Of a DNA stretch of 64,000 nt, positions 27,349-36,284 are shown piece by piece. The stretch is from positions 62,001-126,000 of the forward strand of contig JACXVB010000001.1 in assembly GCA_014763615.1 (NCBI GenBank). Reading direction: 5' to 3'. The notes under the pieces are model-generated. The model ran no database searches, was not told the origin of the DNA, and worked only from the letters and a program-made list of their open reading frames with translations. Source of the DNA: Sphingobacteriales bacterium. Its GTDB lineage: Bacteria > Bacteroidota > Bacteroidia > Sphingobacteriales > Sphingobacteriaceae. Positions within the stretch are counted from its first letter, which is position 1. The number at the start of each line of letters is the position of its first letter. The translations under genes and the position numbers were made by a program.

Positions 27349-28980
27349 TTAAAGGTTTAACGAAATGGTTTTCTTTCCGTTTGCCGGACTCTCTATGGTA
27401 ATGGTTACTTTGCCGCTGGCTTTTAACAACCAACTTAAGGGCTCGCTTCCGTAACCCACAATGGCATCAATAGTTTGGTTGGCTTTACCCGCCAAAACTT
27501 GTCCATTACTCTGCAACGTAACATGAATGTCCTTTACCCAATTGGTCTTTTCCCCAACTTTGGTTTGTGTAGCCAAAGCACCCGTATTGATGACGTCTAA
27601 ACTGATGCGAGTAATTCCATCATCCAACTTCTCCGTCTTCACATGAGCAACATCTAAATTAGGAGCCATTTTAGCTAAAGCCTCGATAAAAGTGGTATGC
27701 TCTTTCACCAATTCTGGAACCATTTTATAAGGCGGGTTCATCATCACAAAAGGATCAACACCTCCAACTTCTACCTTTTGATTAGGGAAATCAGGATGTT
27801 TAACCACTGTCCACGGGGTAAAAGAACCTTCAATTTTTTGCTGTTGGGCCCATCTTAAATAATTGGCTTCTCCATTTTTGTCGGTGAGTGCTTTTTGTTT
27901 TAAAGTGGTATCGGGTTTGGTTTGTGGCACCCACCAACCCGGAGTGCTGAAGCTAAATCTACCATAATGAAAATAAGCCCAATCGGCAAAATCACCGTGT
28001 AAATTTGGTGTTTCAGGAGCATTTTTCTCTTTTATGATTTGATGATACGTTTTAGAAACCAACTGATTCACATCCACATCATCTTGGTACCAACTACTAA
28101 TAATCCGCTTACTTACGCCTGCTTTATTAAAACTGACTGGCTTAGATAAATTGTTATAAGGACCAAATGAAACTACGGCATAAACGTTGTATGCATTGAA
28201 AAGGAAATCTAACAAAGCTCTGTTTTCTTTTTCTGAAACCATGTGCTCTCCAGAACCTGACACAAAGTTGGGGTAGTTATAACTCATGTTCTTATTGAAA
28301 GCTACACCGCCTTCTCCGTCTTCATTAAACGCTCCGTCATGATCATTATCTATTCCCTCGGTAAATAATAAATATTTACCCTTTTCCCCTTTGCTTACAT
28401 CCGCTTTTACCATTATTCTAGGATCCTCAGCAGAGGTCATCCATTCGCCGGTGGGGTCTTCTACTCGCATCATGGTAATTTCTCCATCCCCATTTAAATC
28501 CTCGAAACCATCTTCATTCACTTTTCCGTCGCGGTCATCATCAGTAGCTTTTGCATTTCCGCTTCTGGCGTATTTAAGCTTAGCAAAATATTGCTCGGTA
28601 GCATCCGGACTCATATTAGGAAAAACATAGAATGTTTGCTGATTGAGTAAGTTTTTGATGCTATCTGTTGTTGATTGTGCTAATAAATCTTCGGCAAAAC
28701 CCATGGCTAGCTCCACACCTAAAAGATGACTTCCTTCTACACCGCCAACCACGGCAATAGCTGGTTTTTCTGCGGTATTTCCTGTGCCGATGGTAATCAT
28801 CCAAATGTCTTTATTCCCTAAAGTTTGGGTTAAGGATTTTACTTTCACTAATGAAGGATACTGCTTTGCCAAAGCCTGCACTCTGTTTGAAAGTGCTGCA
28901 TAAGTACTGTAATCTTGCGCCATGGCGCCACTTAATGTTACAGCAAAAGCAAAAAGTGTGACGTAAAACTTTCTGATCAT
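27349..28980 (-). CDS. Degenerate M14 carboxypeptidase paralogue, zinc site lost
   Basis: A 543-residue protein from the ATG at 28980, preferred over an in-frame start 13 codons upstream because it yields a clean signal peptide (LSGAMAQ). It aligns along its length with the downstream M14 protein and shares the acidic loops DRDGKVNEDGFEDLNGDG and DNDHDGAFNEDGEG. The catalytic positions differ: HSNE is replaced by EGSH (Glu82, His85), the third ligand His by Gly273 (SFGPYNN), and the catalytic Glu region reads FSFSTPGWW. It should therefore not bind zinc in the M14 way. It is intact, not frameshifted, so a binding or partner role is likely. Confidence 0.88.
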   Translation of the reverse strand: MIRKFYVTLFAFAVTLSGAMAQDYSTYAALSNRVQALAKQYPSLVKVKSLTQTLGNKDIWMITIGTGNTAEKPAIAVVGGVEGSHLLGVELAMGFAEDLLAQSTTDSIKNLLNQQTFYVFPNMSPDATEQYFAKLKYARSGNAKATDDDRDGKVNEDGFEDLNGDGEITMMRVEDPTGEWMTSAEDPRIMVKADVSKGEKGKYLLFTEGIDNDHDGAFNEDGEGGVAFNKNMSYNYPNFVSGSGEHMVSEKENRALLDFLFNAYNVYAVVSFGPYNNLSKPVSFNKAGVSKRIISSWYQDDVDVNQLVSKTYHQIIKEKNAPETPNLHGDFADWAYFHYGRFSFSTPGWWVPQTKPDTTLKQKALTDKNGEANYLRWAQQQKIEGSFTPWTVVKHPDFPNQKVEVGGVDPFVMMNPPYKMVPELVKEHTTFIEALAKMAPNLDVAHVKTEKLDDGITRISLDVINTGALATQTKVGEKTNWVKDIHVTLQSNGQVLAGKANQTIDAIVGYGSEPLSWLLKASGKVTITIESPANGKKTISLNL

Positions 28981-29121
28981 GTTTGTTAAGTTTAGTAAGG
29001 TAATTAGAAAAGAACCCAAGTTCTATTTGTAATAATAAAAAATATTATTCAGGAGAAATGTAAAGAGTTTAATACTTAAGCTCAGAATTGATGAGAATTT
29101 GGTGAGAGAAAAGCAATAGAA

Positions 29122-29760
29122 TTACAAATCAACAATTTTATTTTTAATGGCATAAAGCACTAAACCCACTCTGCTTTTTACTTCCAATTTTTCAAAAAGT
29201 TGGTCTCGGTAACCGTCAATTGTTCTCACGCTTAAACACATTTTATCTGCAATTTCTTTATTGCTTAATTGTTGGCAAAGGAGTTTTAAAAATTGAATCT
29301 CGTTATCATTCAACTGCACTCCGGCTATTGGTTTTTTTGAAAAACTTTTCTGAATTACTTTATTGATAGATTTAGAATAGTACACTTCGTTTTCTGAAAC
29401 CGTTTGGAGTGCATCAATAAATTCTTGCTGATTAGCATCTTTTAAAATGTAGCCCTCAACACCAGCTTTAATCATTTTCATCACGGTAGGTTCATCAGAA
29501 AACATAGAAAGAATAACGATTTTTATTTCAGGATGATGGACTTTTAAAAATTCTACTACCTCAAAACCATTCTTATCTGGCATTTTGATATCCAAAAGGA
29601 GAATATCTGGTTTGATTTTACCTGCAATACGCTCCAACAATTCGGTTCCGTTGCTGGCTTCATAAATAATCTCATACTCGGGCAAATCTTTTAAAAGTGC
29701 GGTTAAACCACTTCTAAAAAGTTGATGATCATCAGCTAATGCTACCTTAATTTTTTTCAT
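29122..29760 (-). CDS. NarL/LuxR-type response regulator
   Basis: A 212-residue protein with an N-terminal receiver domain (about 4-120; acidic pocket ALADDH and phospho-acceptor Asp57 in LLLDIKMP; Lys in YILKDANQ) and a C-terminal LuxR helix-turn-helix (about 145-210, NKEIADKMCLSVRTIDGYR). It would bind DNA when phosphorylated by the histidine kinase encoded just upstream, whose gene it overlaps by 14 bases. Together with two further upstream genes it forms a four-gene unit. Targets are unknown. Confidence 0.95.
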   Translation of the reverse strand: MKKIKVALADDHQLFRSGLTALLKDLPEYEIIYEASNGTELLERIAGKIKPDILLLDIKMPDKNGFEVVEFLKVHHPEIKIVILSMFSDEPTVMKMIKAGVEGYILKDANQQEFIDALQTVSENEVYYSKSINKVIQKSFSKKPIAGVQLNDNEIQFLKLLCQQLSNKEIADKMCLSVRTIDGYRDQLFEKLEVKSRVGLVLYAIKNKIVDL

Positions 29761-30550
29761 TGATTGGGTGATAAGGTACTTGTAAATTAATGATAGAGCC
29801 TTGGTTTTGAGTAGATGAAATATCCAAAGTTGCGTTTAGCAATTTTGCTCTTTTTTGGATGTTGATTAATCCAGAACCTCGTTTTGCTTTGGCTTCATTT
29901 ATATCGAAACCCAAACCATCATCTTTAATTTGCAACGCTAAAAACCGATTGGTATAGTTTAAACTCACTTCCAATTTACTTGCTGAGGCATGTTTGATGA
30001 TATTATTGATGCTCTCTTGAAAAATACGAAAAATCAATAGATTAAATTGGTCTGAAAAGCTGCGTTCTTCGCCATATTTTAAAAAAACAACTTCTAAAGT
30101 TTTACTTTGGCTGATTTTGTTCAACTCATTTTTAACACTCTCTGCTAAGCCAAACTTTTTAATAAACTCATAGCTTAAACTTTTAGAAAGGTTGCGAAGG
30201 TCTTTAATTACTTCGGTTACCAATTCTTGGCTGCTCCTAATTTTTTCTTCCAGTTCACTCGGCTCGAGTGTTTTGTTGAGGCTCAAATTAAGTTTGAGAA
30301 AAGATAAAACCTGACCAATATTATCATGAATTTCTTCAGAAATATAAGCAAATGTTTCTTCTTGGATTTCTATTTGAGTTTGCAACAATTCTTGTTGAAA
30401 AGCCACTTTTAGATTCTCATTTTGCTGTTTCAATTGCGCTCTCTTTTTAATAAAAAGCAGGAAAAACAATAGCACAAAAACTACAATAACCACCAAAATG
30501 ATACTGGCAATGATAATGGCGCTAATTATATCTCCTGAGGCTTTTTCCAT
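29747..30550 (-). CDS. Sensor histidine kinase, HisKA_3 (NarX/DegS) type
   Basis: A 267-residue protein with one transmembrane helix (about 9-33), a coiled-coil linker (35-65), the HisKA_3 dimerisation domain with His75 in SEEIHDNIGQVLS, and a HATPase domain showing the N box (INNIIKHASASK), G1 (IKDDGLGFD) and G2 (RGSGLINIQKRA). It has no sensory domain of its own. The adjacent seven-helix membrane protein, whose frame overlaps this gene by 25 bases, may supply sensing. It pairs with the NarL-type regulator that follows. Confidence 0.94.
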   Translation of the reverse strand: MEKASGDIISAIIIASIILVVIVVFVLLFFLLFIKKRAQLKQQNENLKVAFQQELLQTQIEIQEETFAYISEEIHDNIGQVLSFLKLNLSLNKTLEPSELEEKIRSSQELVTEVIKDLRNLSKSLSYEFIKKFGLAESVKNELNKISQSKTLEVVFLKYGEERSFSDQFNLLIFRIFQESINNIIKHASASKLEVSLNYTNRFLALQIKDDGLGFDINEAKAKRGSGLINIQKRAKLLNATLDISSTQNQGSIINLQVPYHPINEKN

Positions 30551-31161
30551 TTTATCAAAGCTATTGAAACACAGGCATAAAGTATGATGCTTAAACAGCG
30601 AGGAACAAAATTATACAATGATACTCCTCCAATATTTAAGTGATGCTCGTGAATATAATTGAATAAGGAGAATGTAATTGATATCCCCGAGTAGAAGATT
30701 AAAATACCAGACGCAAACCATAAACCGCTTTTAATTATTGGACTATTCAAATCAACATCATCTAATAAGCACCTATAAAAGTAATACAATGCTAAAATAA
30801 CCATCATAATTGATGAAATTAGTAATAACGGTACAATAAAGCCTTCGCTTAGAATTACAAATAGGATGTTTAAAACTAAATAGATCAGTGCGACCGCAAA
30901 AAATATGTTTTTTAGTTTCTCGCTATTAATTAGTTTAAAAAATATAAAGCCATAAAAATAATTTGTTGTAGGTAACAGTATACTAAAAATCCAGTAGGTA
31001 GATGTCCCGTAGTTTTCATAAATAATAGTTGAACTCAATTCACAAATAGAGGTGAAGAGTAAAAACGGAATAAACCAAACCATAAAAGTATTTTTAAGCT
31101 TTCGGTAGTAAAATAATGCTACCAAGAATGCTGAAAACTCTAAATAGTAAGTACTAATCAT
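30526..31161 (-). CDS. Multi-pass membrane protein of a two-component operon
   Basis: A 211-residue hydrophobic protein with about seven predicted transmembrane segments (roughly 7-20, 28-46, 56-74, 83-103, 105-130, 145-165 and 185-205). I see no known enzymatic motif. It overlaps the histidine kinase gene by 25 bases and the upstream lipoprotein gene by four (ATGA), so all are translated together. Because the kinase has only one helix and no sensor domain, this protein is a good candidate for the sensing partner, in the manner of 7TM or MASE-type modules. That role is inference. Confidence 0.78.
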   Translation of the reverse strand: MISTYYLEFSAFLVALFYYRKLKNTFMVWFIPFLLFTSICELSSTIIYENYGTSTYWIFSILLPTTNYFYGFIFFKLINSEKLKNIFFAVALIYLVLNILFVILSEGFIVPLLLISSIMMVILALYYFYRCLLDDVDLNSPIIKSGLWFASGILIFYSGISITFSLFNYIHEHHLNIGGVSLYNFVPRCLSIILYACVSIALIKWKKPQEI

Positions 31162-31670
31162 GGATAAAGAGTCCCTATGTTGTAAGGATTAATTAATTCG
31201 CTGCCATCTTGATTAGTCCTTACTCTAGATTTTTTAGCCATTTCTCCTTTATAATAAGGCCATAAAAATACGGTTAATCTATTCTCCAAATCTTTTGCTC
31301 TATGCTCATTATCAATTGCTTCTGGGGTATAAGCGCCAAAACGAATTCTTATAGCGTCAACTTCGTTAACATCCAAACTTTCTAGCCATTTTTTTAAGCT
31401 ATCTAATTTAAAGCCAACAGCATCTGTTTTCATCATGTCCTTAATTTCTCCAACTCTATAAAACTTTACTCTTTCTCTTTTAAAGTTATAGAGATTAACA
31501 CAAGCTAATGCAACTTTACTATCTACAGGTTTATCAAGGGCAGCGCCTTTTTGCTTACTAAAATATTGATCATAAAAGGCAATTTTCATTTTATCCTCAT
31601 TGGATGTACAAGCTGTAAAAAATAAAGCCACTAAAATAGCTAAGAAGTAATAATTAGTTTTTTTATCCAT
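31158..31670 (-). CDS. Lipoprotein at the head of the two-component operon
   Basis: A 170-residue protein with a lipoprotein signal (LFFTACTSNED; Cys21). The mature part is Lys-rich and shows KTDAVGFKLDSLKKWLES and DAIRIRFGAY, with no family I recognise. It is the first gene of the unit that continues with a multi-pass membrane protein, a histidine kinase and a response regulator, with overlapping frames. An extracytoplasmic ligand-binding or accessory role for the signalling unit is plausible but not shown. It diverges from the LuxR regulator at 31834. Confidence 0.75.
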   Translation of the reverse strand: MDKKTNYYFLAILVALFFTACTSNEDKMKIAFYDQYFSKQKGAALDKPVDSKVALACVNLYNFKRERVKFYRVGEIKDMMKTDAVGFKLDSLKKWLESLDVNEVDAIRIRFGAYTPEAIDNEHRAKDLENRLTVFLWPYYKGEMAKKSRVRTNQDGSELINPYNIGTLYP

Positions 31671-31833
31671 GATTTTAAGATTTTAATGAATTTAAAATTA
31701 ACCATTAAGAAACTAAATATAAACTGTGATTACACTTTTTTTAAAAGGTGTTTTAACGGTGCCAATTTGGGTGCTTCCACTCGAAAAAAAATCAACCCTT
31801 CGCCTTAGCTTAGTTTTATAAAAAAATAGAATT

Positions 31834-32589
31834 ATGGAAGCTATTTATACAGATGAGGTCATCACCATTGCTCATTATCCTGAGCTTAATACTTTATCAG
31901 GAAATTGGAATAACTGCCAAAATCCAGATCAATACATTTCTGGGATTAAAAATTTTAAAGAAGCTTTTTATAAAACTCAACCCAAAAATACTTTTTGGGA
32001 TCATCAAGATTTTCAATTGCCCTTAAATGATTATTTGCAAAAATGGACAGATAGTTTTTTACATCAACCTTTAGCAAAAGAAGGTTTTCATGGTAAAGTA
32101 GGCATTAATGTTGGGCATAATATGGCTTCGGCTTTTAGTCTTGATCAGCTCTATGAACAAGGAAAATATCCAATGAATTTTAGGTTTTTTAAAAACAAAG
32201 AACTTGCCTTTAATTGGTTGGCAAAGTCACAATATGAGGCAAAACATTTAAAAGTTCCAGATATTCATTTCAAAGAAAATAAAAACGGTAAGGTTGAATT
32301 AGCCTTAGAGATAGCAGCCGAAGAATTTCATGAATATGTAACACTATTTAAGCAAATGCTGCAAAATAGAAAGTTTAGTATTTCACATGCCCAATACTTT
32401 TATATGCTAACGGATAGGGAAAGAGAAATCTTAAAAATGGTGATTAAAGGTTTGAGCAATGCTGAAATTGCGGATCAACTTTTTATTTCTGTAGAAACAG
32501 TGAAAACTCATAGAAAGAATATTTTGGCAAAATTAAACTGCCGTAATGCTTGCGAATTAACCAATTTTAAGGTTTTCTTTTCTATTTAA
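31834..32589 (+). CDS. LuxR-type transcriptional regulator with an unassigned N-terminal domain
   Basis: A 251-residue protein. The C-terminal 60 residues form a LuxR/GerE helix-turn-helix (LTDREREILKMVIKGLSN, then AEIADQLFISVETVKTHR). The N-terminal 180 residues carry no receiver-domain acidic pocket and may be a PAS-like or ligand-binding domain of unknown kind. It diverges from the lipoprotein gene of the two-component operon across a 163-base gap, so the two may share regulation. It ends at a terminator at 32615. Confidence 0.85.
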   Translation: MEAIYTDEVITIAHYPELNTLSGNWNNCQNPDQYISGIKNFKEAFYKTQPKNTFWDHQDFQLPLNDYLQKWTDSFLHQPLAKEGFHGKVGINVGHNMASAFSLDQLYEQGKYPMNFRFFKNKELAFNWLAKSQYEAKHLKVPDIHFKENKNGKVELALEIAAEEFHEYVTLFKQMLQNRKFSISHAQYFYMLTDREREILKMVIKGLSNAEIADQLFISVETVKTHRKNILAKLNCRNACELTNFKVFFSI

Positions 32590-32614
32590 TAATTTGTGTT
32601 TAGGTTTAGGTTAG

Positions 32615-32650
32615 GAGCCAGGAGTAAAATTACTTCCGGCTCTTTTTTTT
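32615..32650 (+). terminator. Terminator of the LuxR-type gene
   Basis: Arms GAGCCAGGAGTAA (32615-32627) and TTACTTCCGGCTC (32630-32642) pair with two mismatches and are followed by eight T residues (32643-32650). This is a textbook intrinsic terminator on the plus strand. Confidence 0.9.
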
Positions 32651-32668
32651 GAGACTGAGCTAAGGTGG

Positions 32669-32836
32669 TTATTTCAAATTCTCTTTAAACAGTTTGTAAA
32701 TTCTCGAAAATTCATCACGCCAACTGGTGGCTTGCTCAAAGCCATGATCTTCTACCGGGAAAACCGCTAGTTGCCAATTATCCTTTTTTAACTCAATGAG
32801 CTTTTTAACTATTGGATTAAATGGCACAAAGTTCTT
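32669..32836 (-). pseudogene. C-terminal remnant of an S9 prolyl oligopeptidase-type gene
   Basis: Read on the minus strand, 55 codons end at the TAA at 32669-32671 and are blocked upstream by TAG (32837-32839). The peptide contains VPFNPIVKKLIELKKDNWQL, AVFPVEDHGFE and WRDEFSRIYKLFKENLK, which is the end of an S9 family hydrolase including the catalytic His in the VEDHGF motif. The catalytic Ser and Asp regions and the propeller are absent, so this is a dead fragment left by deletion. It fills most of the 338-base interval between the LuxR-type gene and pirin. Confidence 0.8.
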
Positions 32837-32858
32837 CTACAAAAATGTTACGAGGATG

Positions 32859-32873
32859 ACGATTTCAAATCGT
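32859..32873. repeat. Perfect 15-base palindrome upstream of pirin
   Basis: ACGATTT (32859-32865), a central C and AAATCGT (32867-32873) form a perfect inverted repeat about 55 bases before the pirin start. It may be an operator, a short hairpin, or debris from the deletion that truncated the S9 gene. There is only this one copy in the region. Confidence 0.5.
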
Positions 32874-32927
32874 GTTTTAAAACAATAGTCAGGCTAAATC
32901 CTTAATTTTAAAATCATCAAAAAGAAA

Positions 32928-33782
32928 ATGAGAACAATTAAAAAAATACATCCAGCAGCATATACACCTATCGCCTATCTAAATACTTATACGGCTTTAC
33001 CTACTGGAAGCTTAGATTATCTTGATCCTTTTCTGCTTTTGCACCATCATGGGCCGCAGATTTTTGAGAAAAATAATCCCGGTTTGCCATTTGGTCCGCA
33101 TCCACATCGTGGATTTGAAACGCTCACTTATATCATCAAAGGAGATATCGCTCATCAAGATTCTAGCGGAGGCGAGCATGTAAATGTGGATGGCGGTGTG
33201 CAATGGATGACTGCCGGCAGCGGATTAATTCATTCTGAAGTTTCTTCCGAAGATTTCATCAAAAACGGCGGTGAAGAAGAAATTTTGCAGCTTTGGATGA
33301 ACCTTTCGGCCAAGCATAAAATGGTGAAACCACATTATGTAGGTTTAAATTATGATGAGATTCATCATTTTGATTTAGATGATGGAAAAGTGACTGTTGA
33401 TTTAATCTCGGGAGAAATGGAAGGTCATAAAGGACCGATTGATTCGCTAAGTGGTTTAACCATGACCAGCATCCGCATGAAAAAAGATGGGAAAATCAGT
33501 CTTGATATCCCAAAAGAAAATCAGATATTCTTTTATGTGGCTAAAGGAAAGTTGATGGTAAATGGTAAAGAAGTAGCTATGCATAATTTAGTTCAGTTTG
33601 ATTTTACAGATGGAGCTGTAGAAGTTGAGGCTCTGAAAGAAGCGTACATTCTTTTTGGGCATGGAAAGCCTTTTAATGAGCCGGTTGTATCTCAAGGACC
33701 ATTTGTAATGAATACGGAAAAAGAAATTATGGAAGCTTATCAAGATTACCGAAGTGGAAAAATGGGTTCTTGGGGAAAATAA
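32928..33782 (+). CDS. Pirin family protein
   Basis: A 284-residue bicupin protein. The N-terminal cupin has the pirin signature HPHRGFETLTYI and the metal-binding region around VNVDGGVQWMTAGSGLIHSE; the C-terminal pirin domain (about 175-275) includes QIFFYVAKGKLMVNGKE. Pirins bind iron; some have quercetin 2,3-dioxygenase activity and others act as redox-linked regulators, and the sequence cannot decide between these. It stands as a single gene between the S9 remnant and a DPP IV gene, with a terminator behind it. Confidence 0.93.
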   Translation: MRTIKKIHPAAYTPIAYLNTYTALPTGSLDYLDPFLLLHHHGPQIFEKNNPGLPFGPHPHRGFETLTYIIKGDIAHQDSSGGEHVNVDGGVQWMTAGSGLIHSEVSSEDFIKNGGEEEILQLWMNLSAKHKMVKPHYVGLNYDEIHHFDLDDGKVTVDLISGEMEGHKGPIDSLSGLTMTSIRMKKDGKISLDIPKENQIFFYVAKGKLMVNGKEVAMHNLVQFDFTDGAVEVEALKEAYILFGHGKPFNEPVVSQGPFVMNTEKEIMEAYQDYRSGKMGSWGK

Positions 33783-33858
33783 TTTTTAAATCCTACGCAA
33801 ACAAAATATTGAATTTGAGGTATTTTTAACTGAGGATGCACCGAGACAAAATTTGAAG

Positions 33859-33884
33859 GCCCTGAACTGTTCGGGGCTTTCTTT
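33859..33884 (+). terminator. Terminator after pirin
   Basis: Arms GCCCTGAA (33859-33866) and TTCGGGGC (33870-33877) pair with one G-U type mismatch around CTG and lead into TTTCTTT. It lies 76 bases after the pirin stop and before the DPP IV gene. Confidence 0.75.
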
Positions 33885-33968
33885 ATTTAAATTGATTTGT
33901 ATTAATCCTGTCACTAAAAGTCCTGATCTCAAAAAACTATCTTAAATTTAATTTTTCAAAAATTTAAG

Positions 33969-36284
33969 ATGAAACACTATTTATTTTCACTGCTGATGTT
34001 GCCTTTGGCCCTTACAGCAAACGCACAAGAAGATTCCGTAACTTATAAAGATTATCAACATGCTGAAAGTTTTTTGAATTACCATACTTCAAAACTGGTA
34101 GATGGTGGCAATGTTCGCCCGAATTGGATAACAGGAGACTTATTTTGGATGATTGACCAAAAACCTTCTGAAAAAGATTTTTTCATCATTAATCCAACAA
34201 AAAAATCAAAAGTTAAAGCTTTTGATCAGGTTAAATTAGCTGCTGCATTAGCAAAAGCTACGGGTAAAACTATTGATGCCGCAAATCTTCCTTTTAATGA
34301 AGTGGCGTTTTCTGGGGATTTAAAAACCGTATTCTTTTTTAATGATGGCAAAAGTTGGCGCTATGAAATTAAATCTAATCAACTTGCGCCCGATTTAGAG
34401 CAAACGGTTAAAGCTGCATCCAACTCAACTTACAGAAGAAGAGGAGCAGAAAATGGGGTAGTTTCTCCTAATGGGAAATTACTAGCCTACCTAAAAGAGG
34501 ATAATTTATGGTTGCGTGATTTAACTTCAGGTACTGAAAAACAACTCACTTTTGATGGCATCAAAGATTTTGGTTACGCTACAGATAATGCAGGTTGGGT
34601 ACATAGTGATGCCGCCATTTTACGTTGGTCGCCAGATTCTAAAAAGATAGCCACCTTTAAGCAAGACCAAAGAGCAGTAGGAGAAATGTATTTATGGACC
34701 ACCAACGTTGGTCATCCGAAGTTAGAAGCTTGGAAATATCCTTTAGTTGGTGATGCACATATCCCAATGATTACCAGAGTGGTGATTAAGGTAGATGAAC
34801 CTAAAGTGATTACGCTTCAAGTTGCGCCAGACCCTCACAGAGCCACTTTGAGTGATAACATTTCTAGTAGTGGCACTTTTGATGATGTAGATTGGTCTGC
34901 CAATGAATTGGCTTTTGTTTCTACCTCGAGAGACCATAAAATTGAGAAGTTTAGAATTGCAGATGCCAATACCGGAGCCGTTCGTGAAGTATTTCAGGAA
35001 GTAGTTCCTACGCAGTATGAATCTGGTCAGGGCGCCATCAATTGGCGTTATTTAGCTCAAACCCACGAAATTATTTGGTATTCTGAAAGAGATAATTGGG
35101 GGCATTTATACCTTTACGATTCTGAAACTGGAAAGCTAAAAAATAAGATTACTGAGGGTGATTATGTAGTTACGCAGTTACTTAAAGTAGATGAGAAAAA
35201 AAGAGTTTTGTATTTCTTAGCCACTGGAAAAGATGCTAAAAACCCTTATTTCGAACACTTTTTAAAAGTTGATTTTGATGGAAAAAATCTTCAAGATTTG
35301 ACTCCTGAAACTGGAAATCATCAGATTATTTTTACGCCATCAGAAAATTACTTCGTTGATAATTATTCTCAGCCAGACGTTGCAACAGTTAGTAGTTTAA
35401 AGAATTTAGACGGGAAACTTTTGATTAATCTGGCTAAAACCGATATATCAAGATTAATTGCATCTGGTTGGAAAGCCCCAACTCCTGTTACTTTAAAAGC
35501 TGCAGACGGCAAAACTAATATTTACGGTTTGATTTTCACGCCAACACAAATGGTTGCTGGCAAAAAATATCCTGTGATTGATTATATCTACCCCGGTCCA
35601 CAAGGTGGAAGCGTAGGTTCTTGGTCGTTCATCGCTTCTCGTGGTGATCATCAGGCTTTAGCCGAGTTAGGTTTTATTGTGGTAGTAATTGAAGGAACTA
35701 GCAATCCACTGCGCTCAAAAAGTTATCATGACATGAGCTACGGAAATATGTCTATCAATACCTTGCCTGATCAAATTGCGGGCATTAAACAATTGGCAGA
35801 AAAATATCCAATGGATTTAGACCGAGTAGGCATTTGGGGACATTCTGGAGGTGGTTTTGCTACCGCTTGTGCGATGTTTACATATCCGGATTTCTTTAAA
35901 GTGGGTATTTCTGAATCTGGAAATCATGACAATAGGAATTATGAGGATGATTGGGGCGAAAGATATGATGGTTTAGCAGAAAATGTAGATTATGCAGCGC
36001 AAGCGAATCAGCTCTATGCTAAAAACTTAAAAGGAAAATTATTGTTGGCCCATGGTTTAATGGATGATAATGTACCTCCATCTAATACTTTTTTAGTGGT
36101 TGATGCCTTAGAAAAAGCCAATAAAGACTATGATTTAATAGTTTTCCCTAATAGTCGTCATGGTTATGGAGCTTTTGGTCCTTATATGATGCGCCGCAGA
36201 TGGGATTATTTTGTAGAGAACTTAATGGGTAAAAAACATCCAAAAGAGTTCCCTTTAAAAGGAACACCTTTAGATAGGAATTGA
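33969..36284 (+). CDS. Secreted S9 dipeptidyl peptidase IV type peptidase (second copy)
   Basis: A 771-residue protein with a signal peptide (about 1-20, LTANAQE). The N-terminal DPP IV propeller spans about 80-500 and has ILRWSPDSKKIATFKQDQR. The hydrolase domain carries GIWGHSGGGFAT (Ser626), GLMDDNVPP and NSRHGYG (His). It is about 50 residues longer than the first DPP IV protein and clearly diverged from it, and it does not show the same YEEE-type Glu pair, so its N-terminal specificity may differ. It stands alone rather than in a peptidase operon. It probably acts on proline-rich peptides in the periplasm. Confidence 0.93.
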   Translation: MKHYLFSLLMLPLALTANAQEDSVTYKDYQHAESFLNYHTSKLVDGGNVRPNWITGDLFWMIDQKPSEKDFFIINPTKKSKVKAFDQVKLAAALAKATGKTIDAANLPFNEVAFSGDLKTVFFFNDGKSWRYEIKSNQLAPDLEQTVKAASNSTYRRRGAENGVVSPNGKLLAYLKEDNLWLRDLTSGTEKQLTFDGIKDFGYATDNAGWVHSDAAILRWSPDSKKIATFKQDQRAVGEMYLWTTNVGHPKLEAWKYPLVGDAHIPMITRVVIKVDEPKVITLQVAPDPHRATLSDNISSSGTFDDVDWSANELAFVSTSRDHKIEKFRIADANTGAVREVFQEVVPTQYESGQGAINWRYLAQTHEIIWYSERDNWGHLYLYDSETGKLKNKITEGDYVVTQLLKVDEKKRVLYFLATGKDAKNPYFEHFLKVDFDGKNLQDLTPETGNHQIIFTPSENYFVDNYSQPDVATVSSLKNLDGKLLINLAKTDISRLIASGWKAPTPVTLKAADGKTNIYGLIFTPTQMVAGKKYPVIDYIYPGPQGGSVGSWSFIASRGDHQALAELGFIVVVIEGTSNPLRSKSYHDMSYGNMSINTLPDQIAGIKQLAEKYPMDLDRVGIWGHSGGGFATACAMFTYPDFFKVGISESGNHDNRNYEDDWGERYDGLAENVDYAAQANQLYAKNLKGKLLLAHGLMDDNVPPSNTFLVVDALEKANKDYDLIVFPNSRHGYGAFGPYMMRRRWDYFVENLMGKKHPKEFPLKGTPLDRN

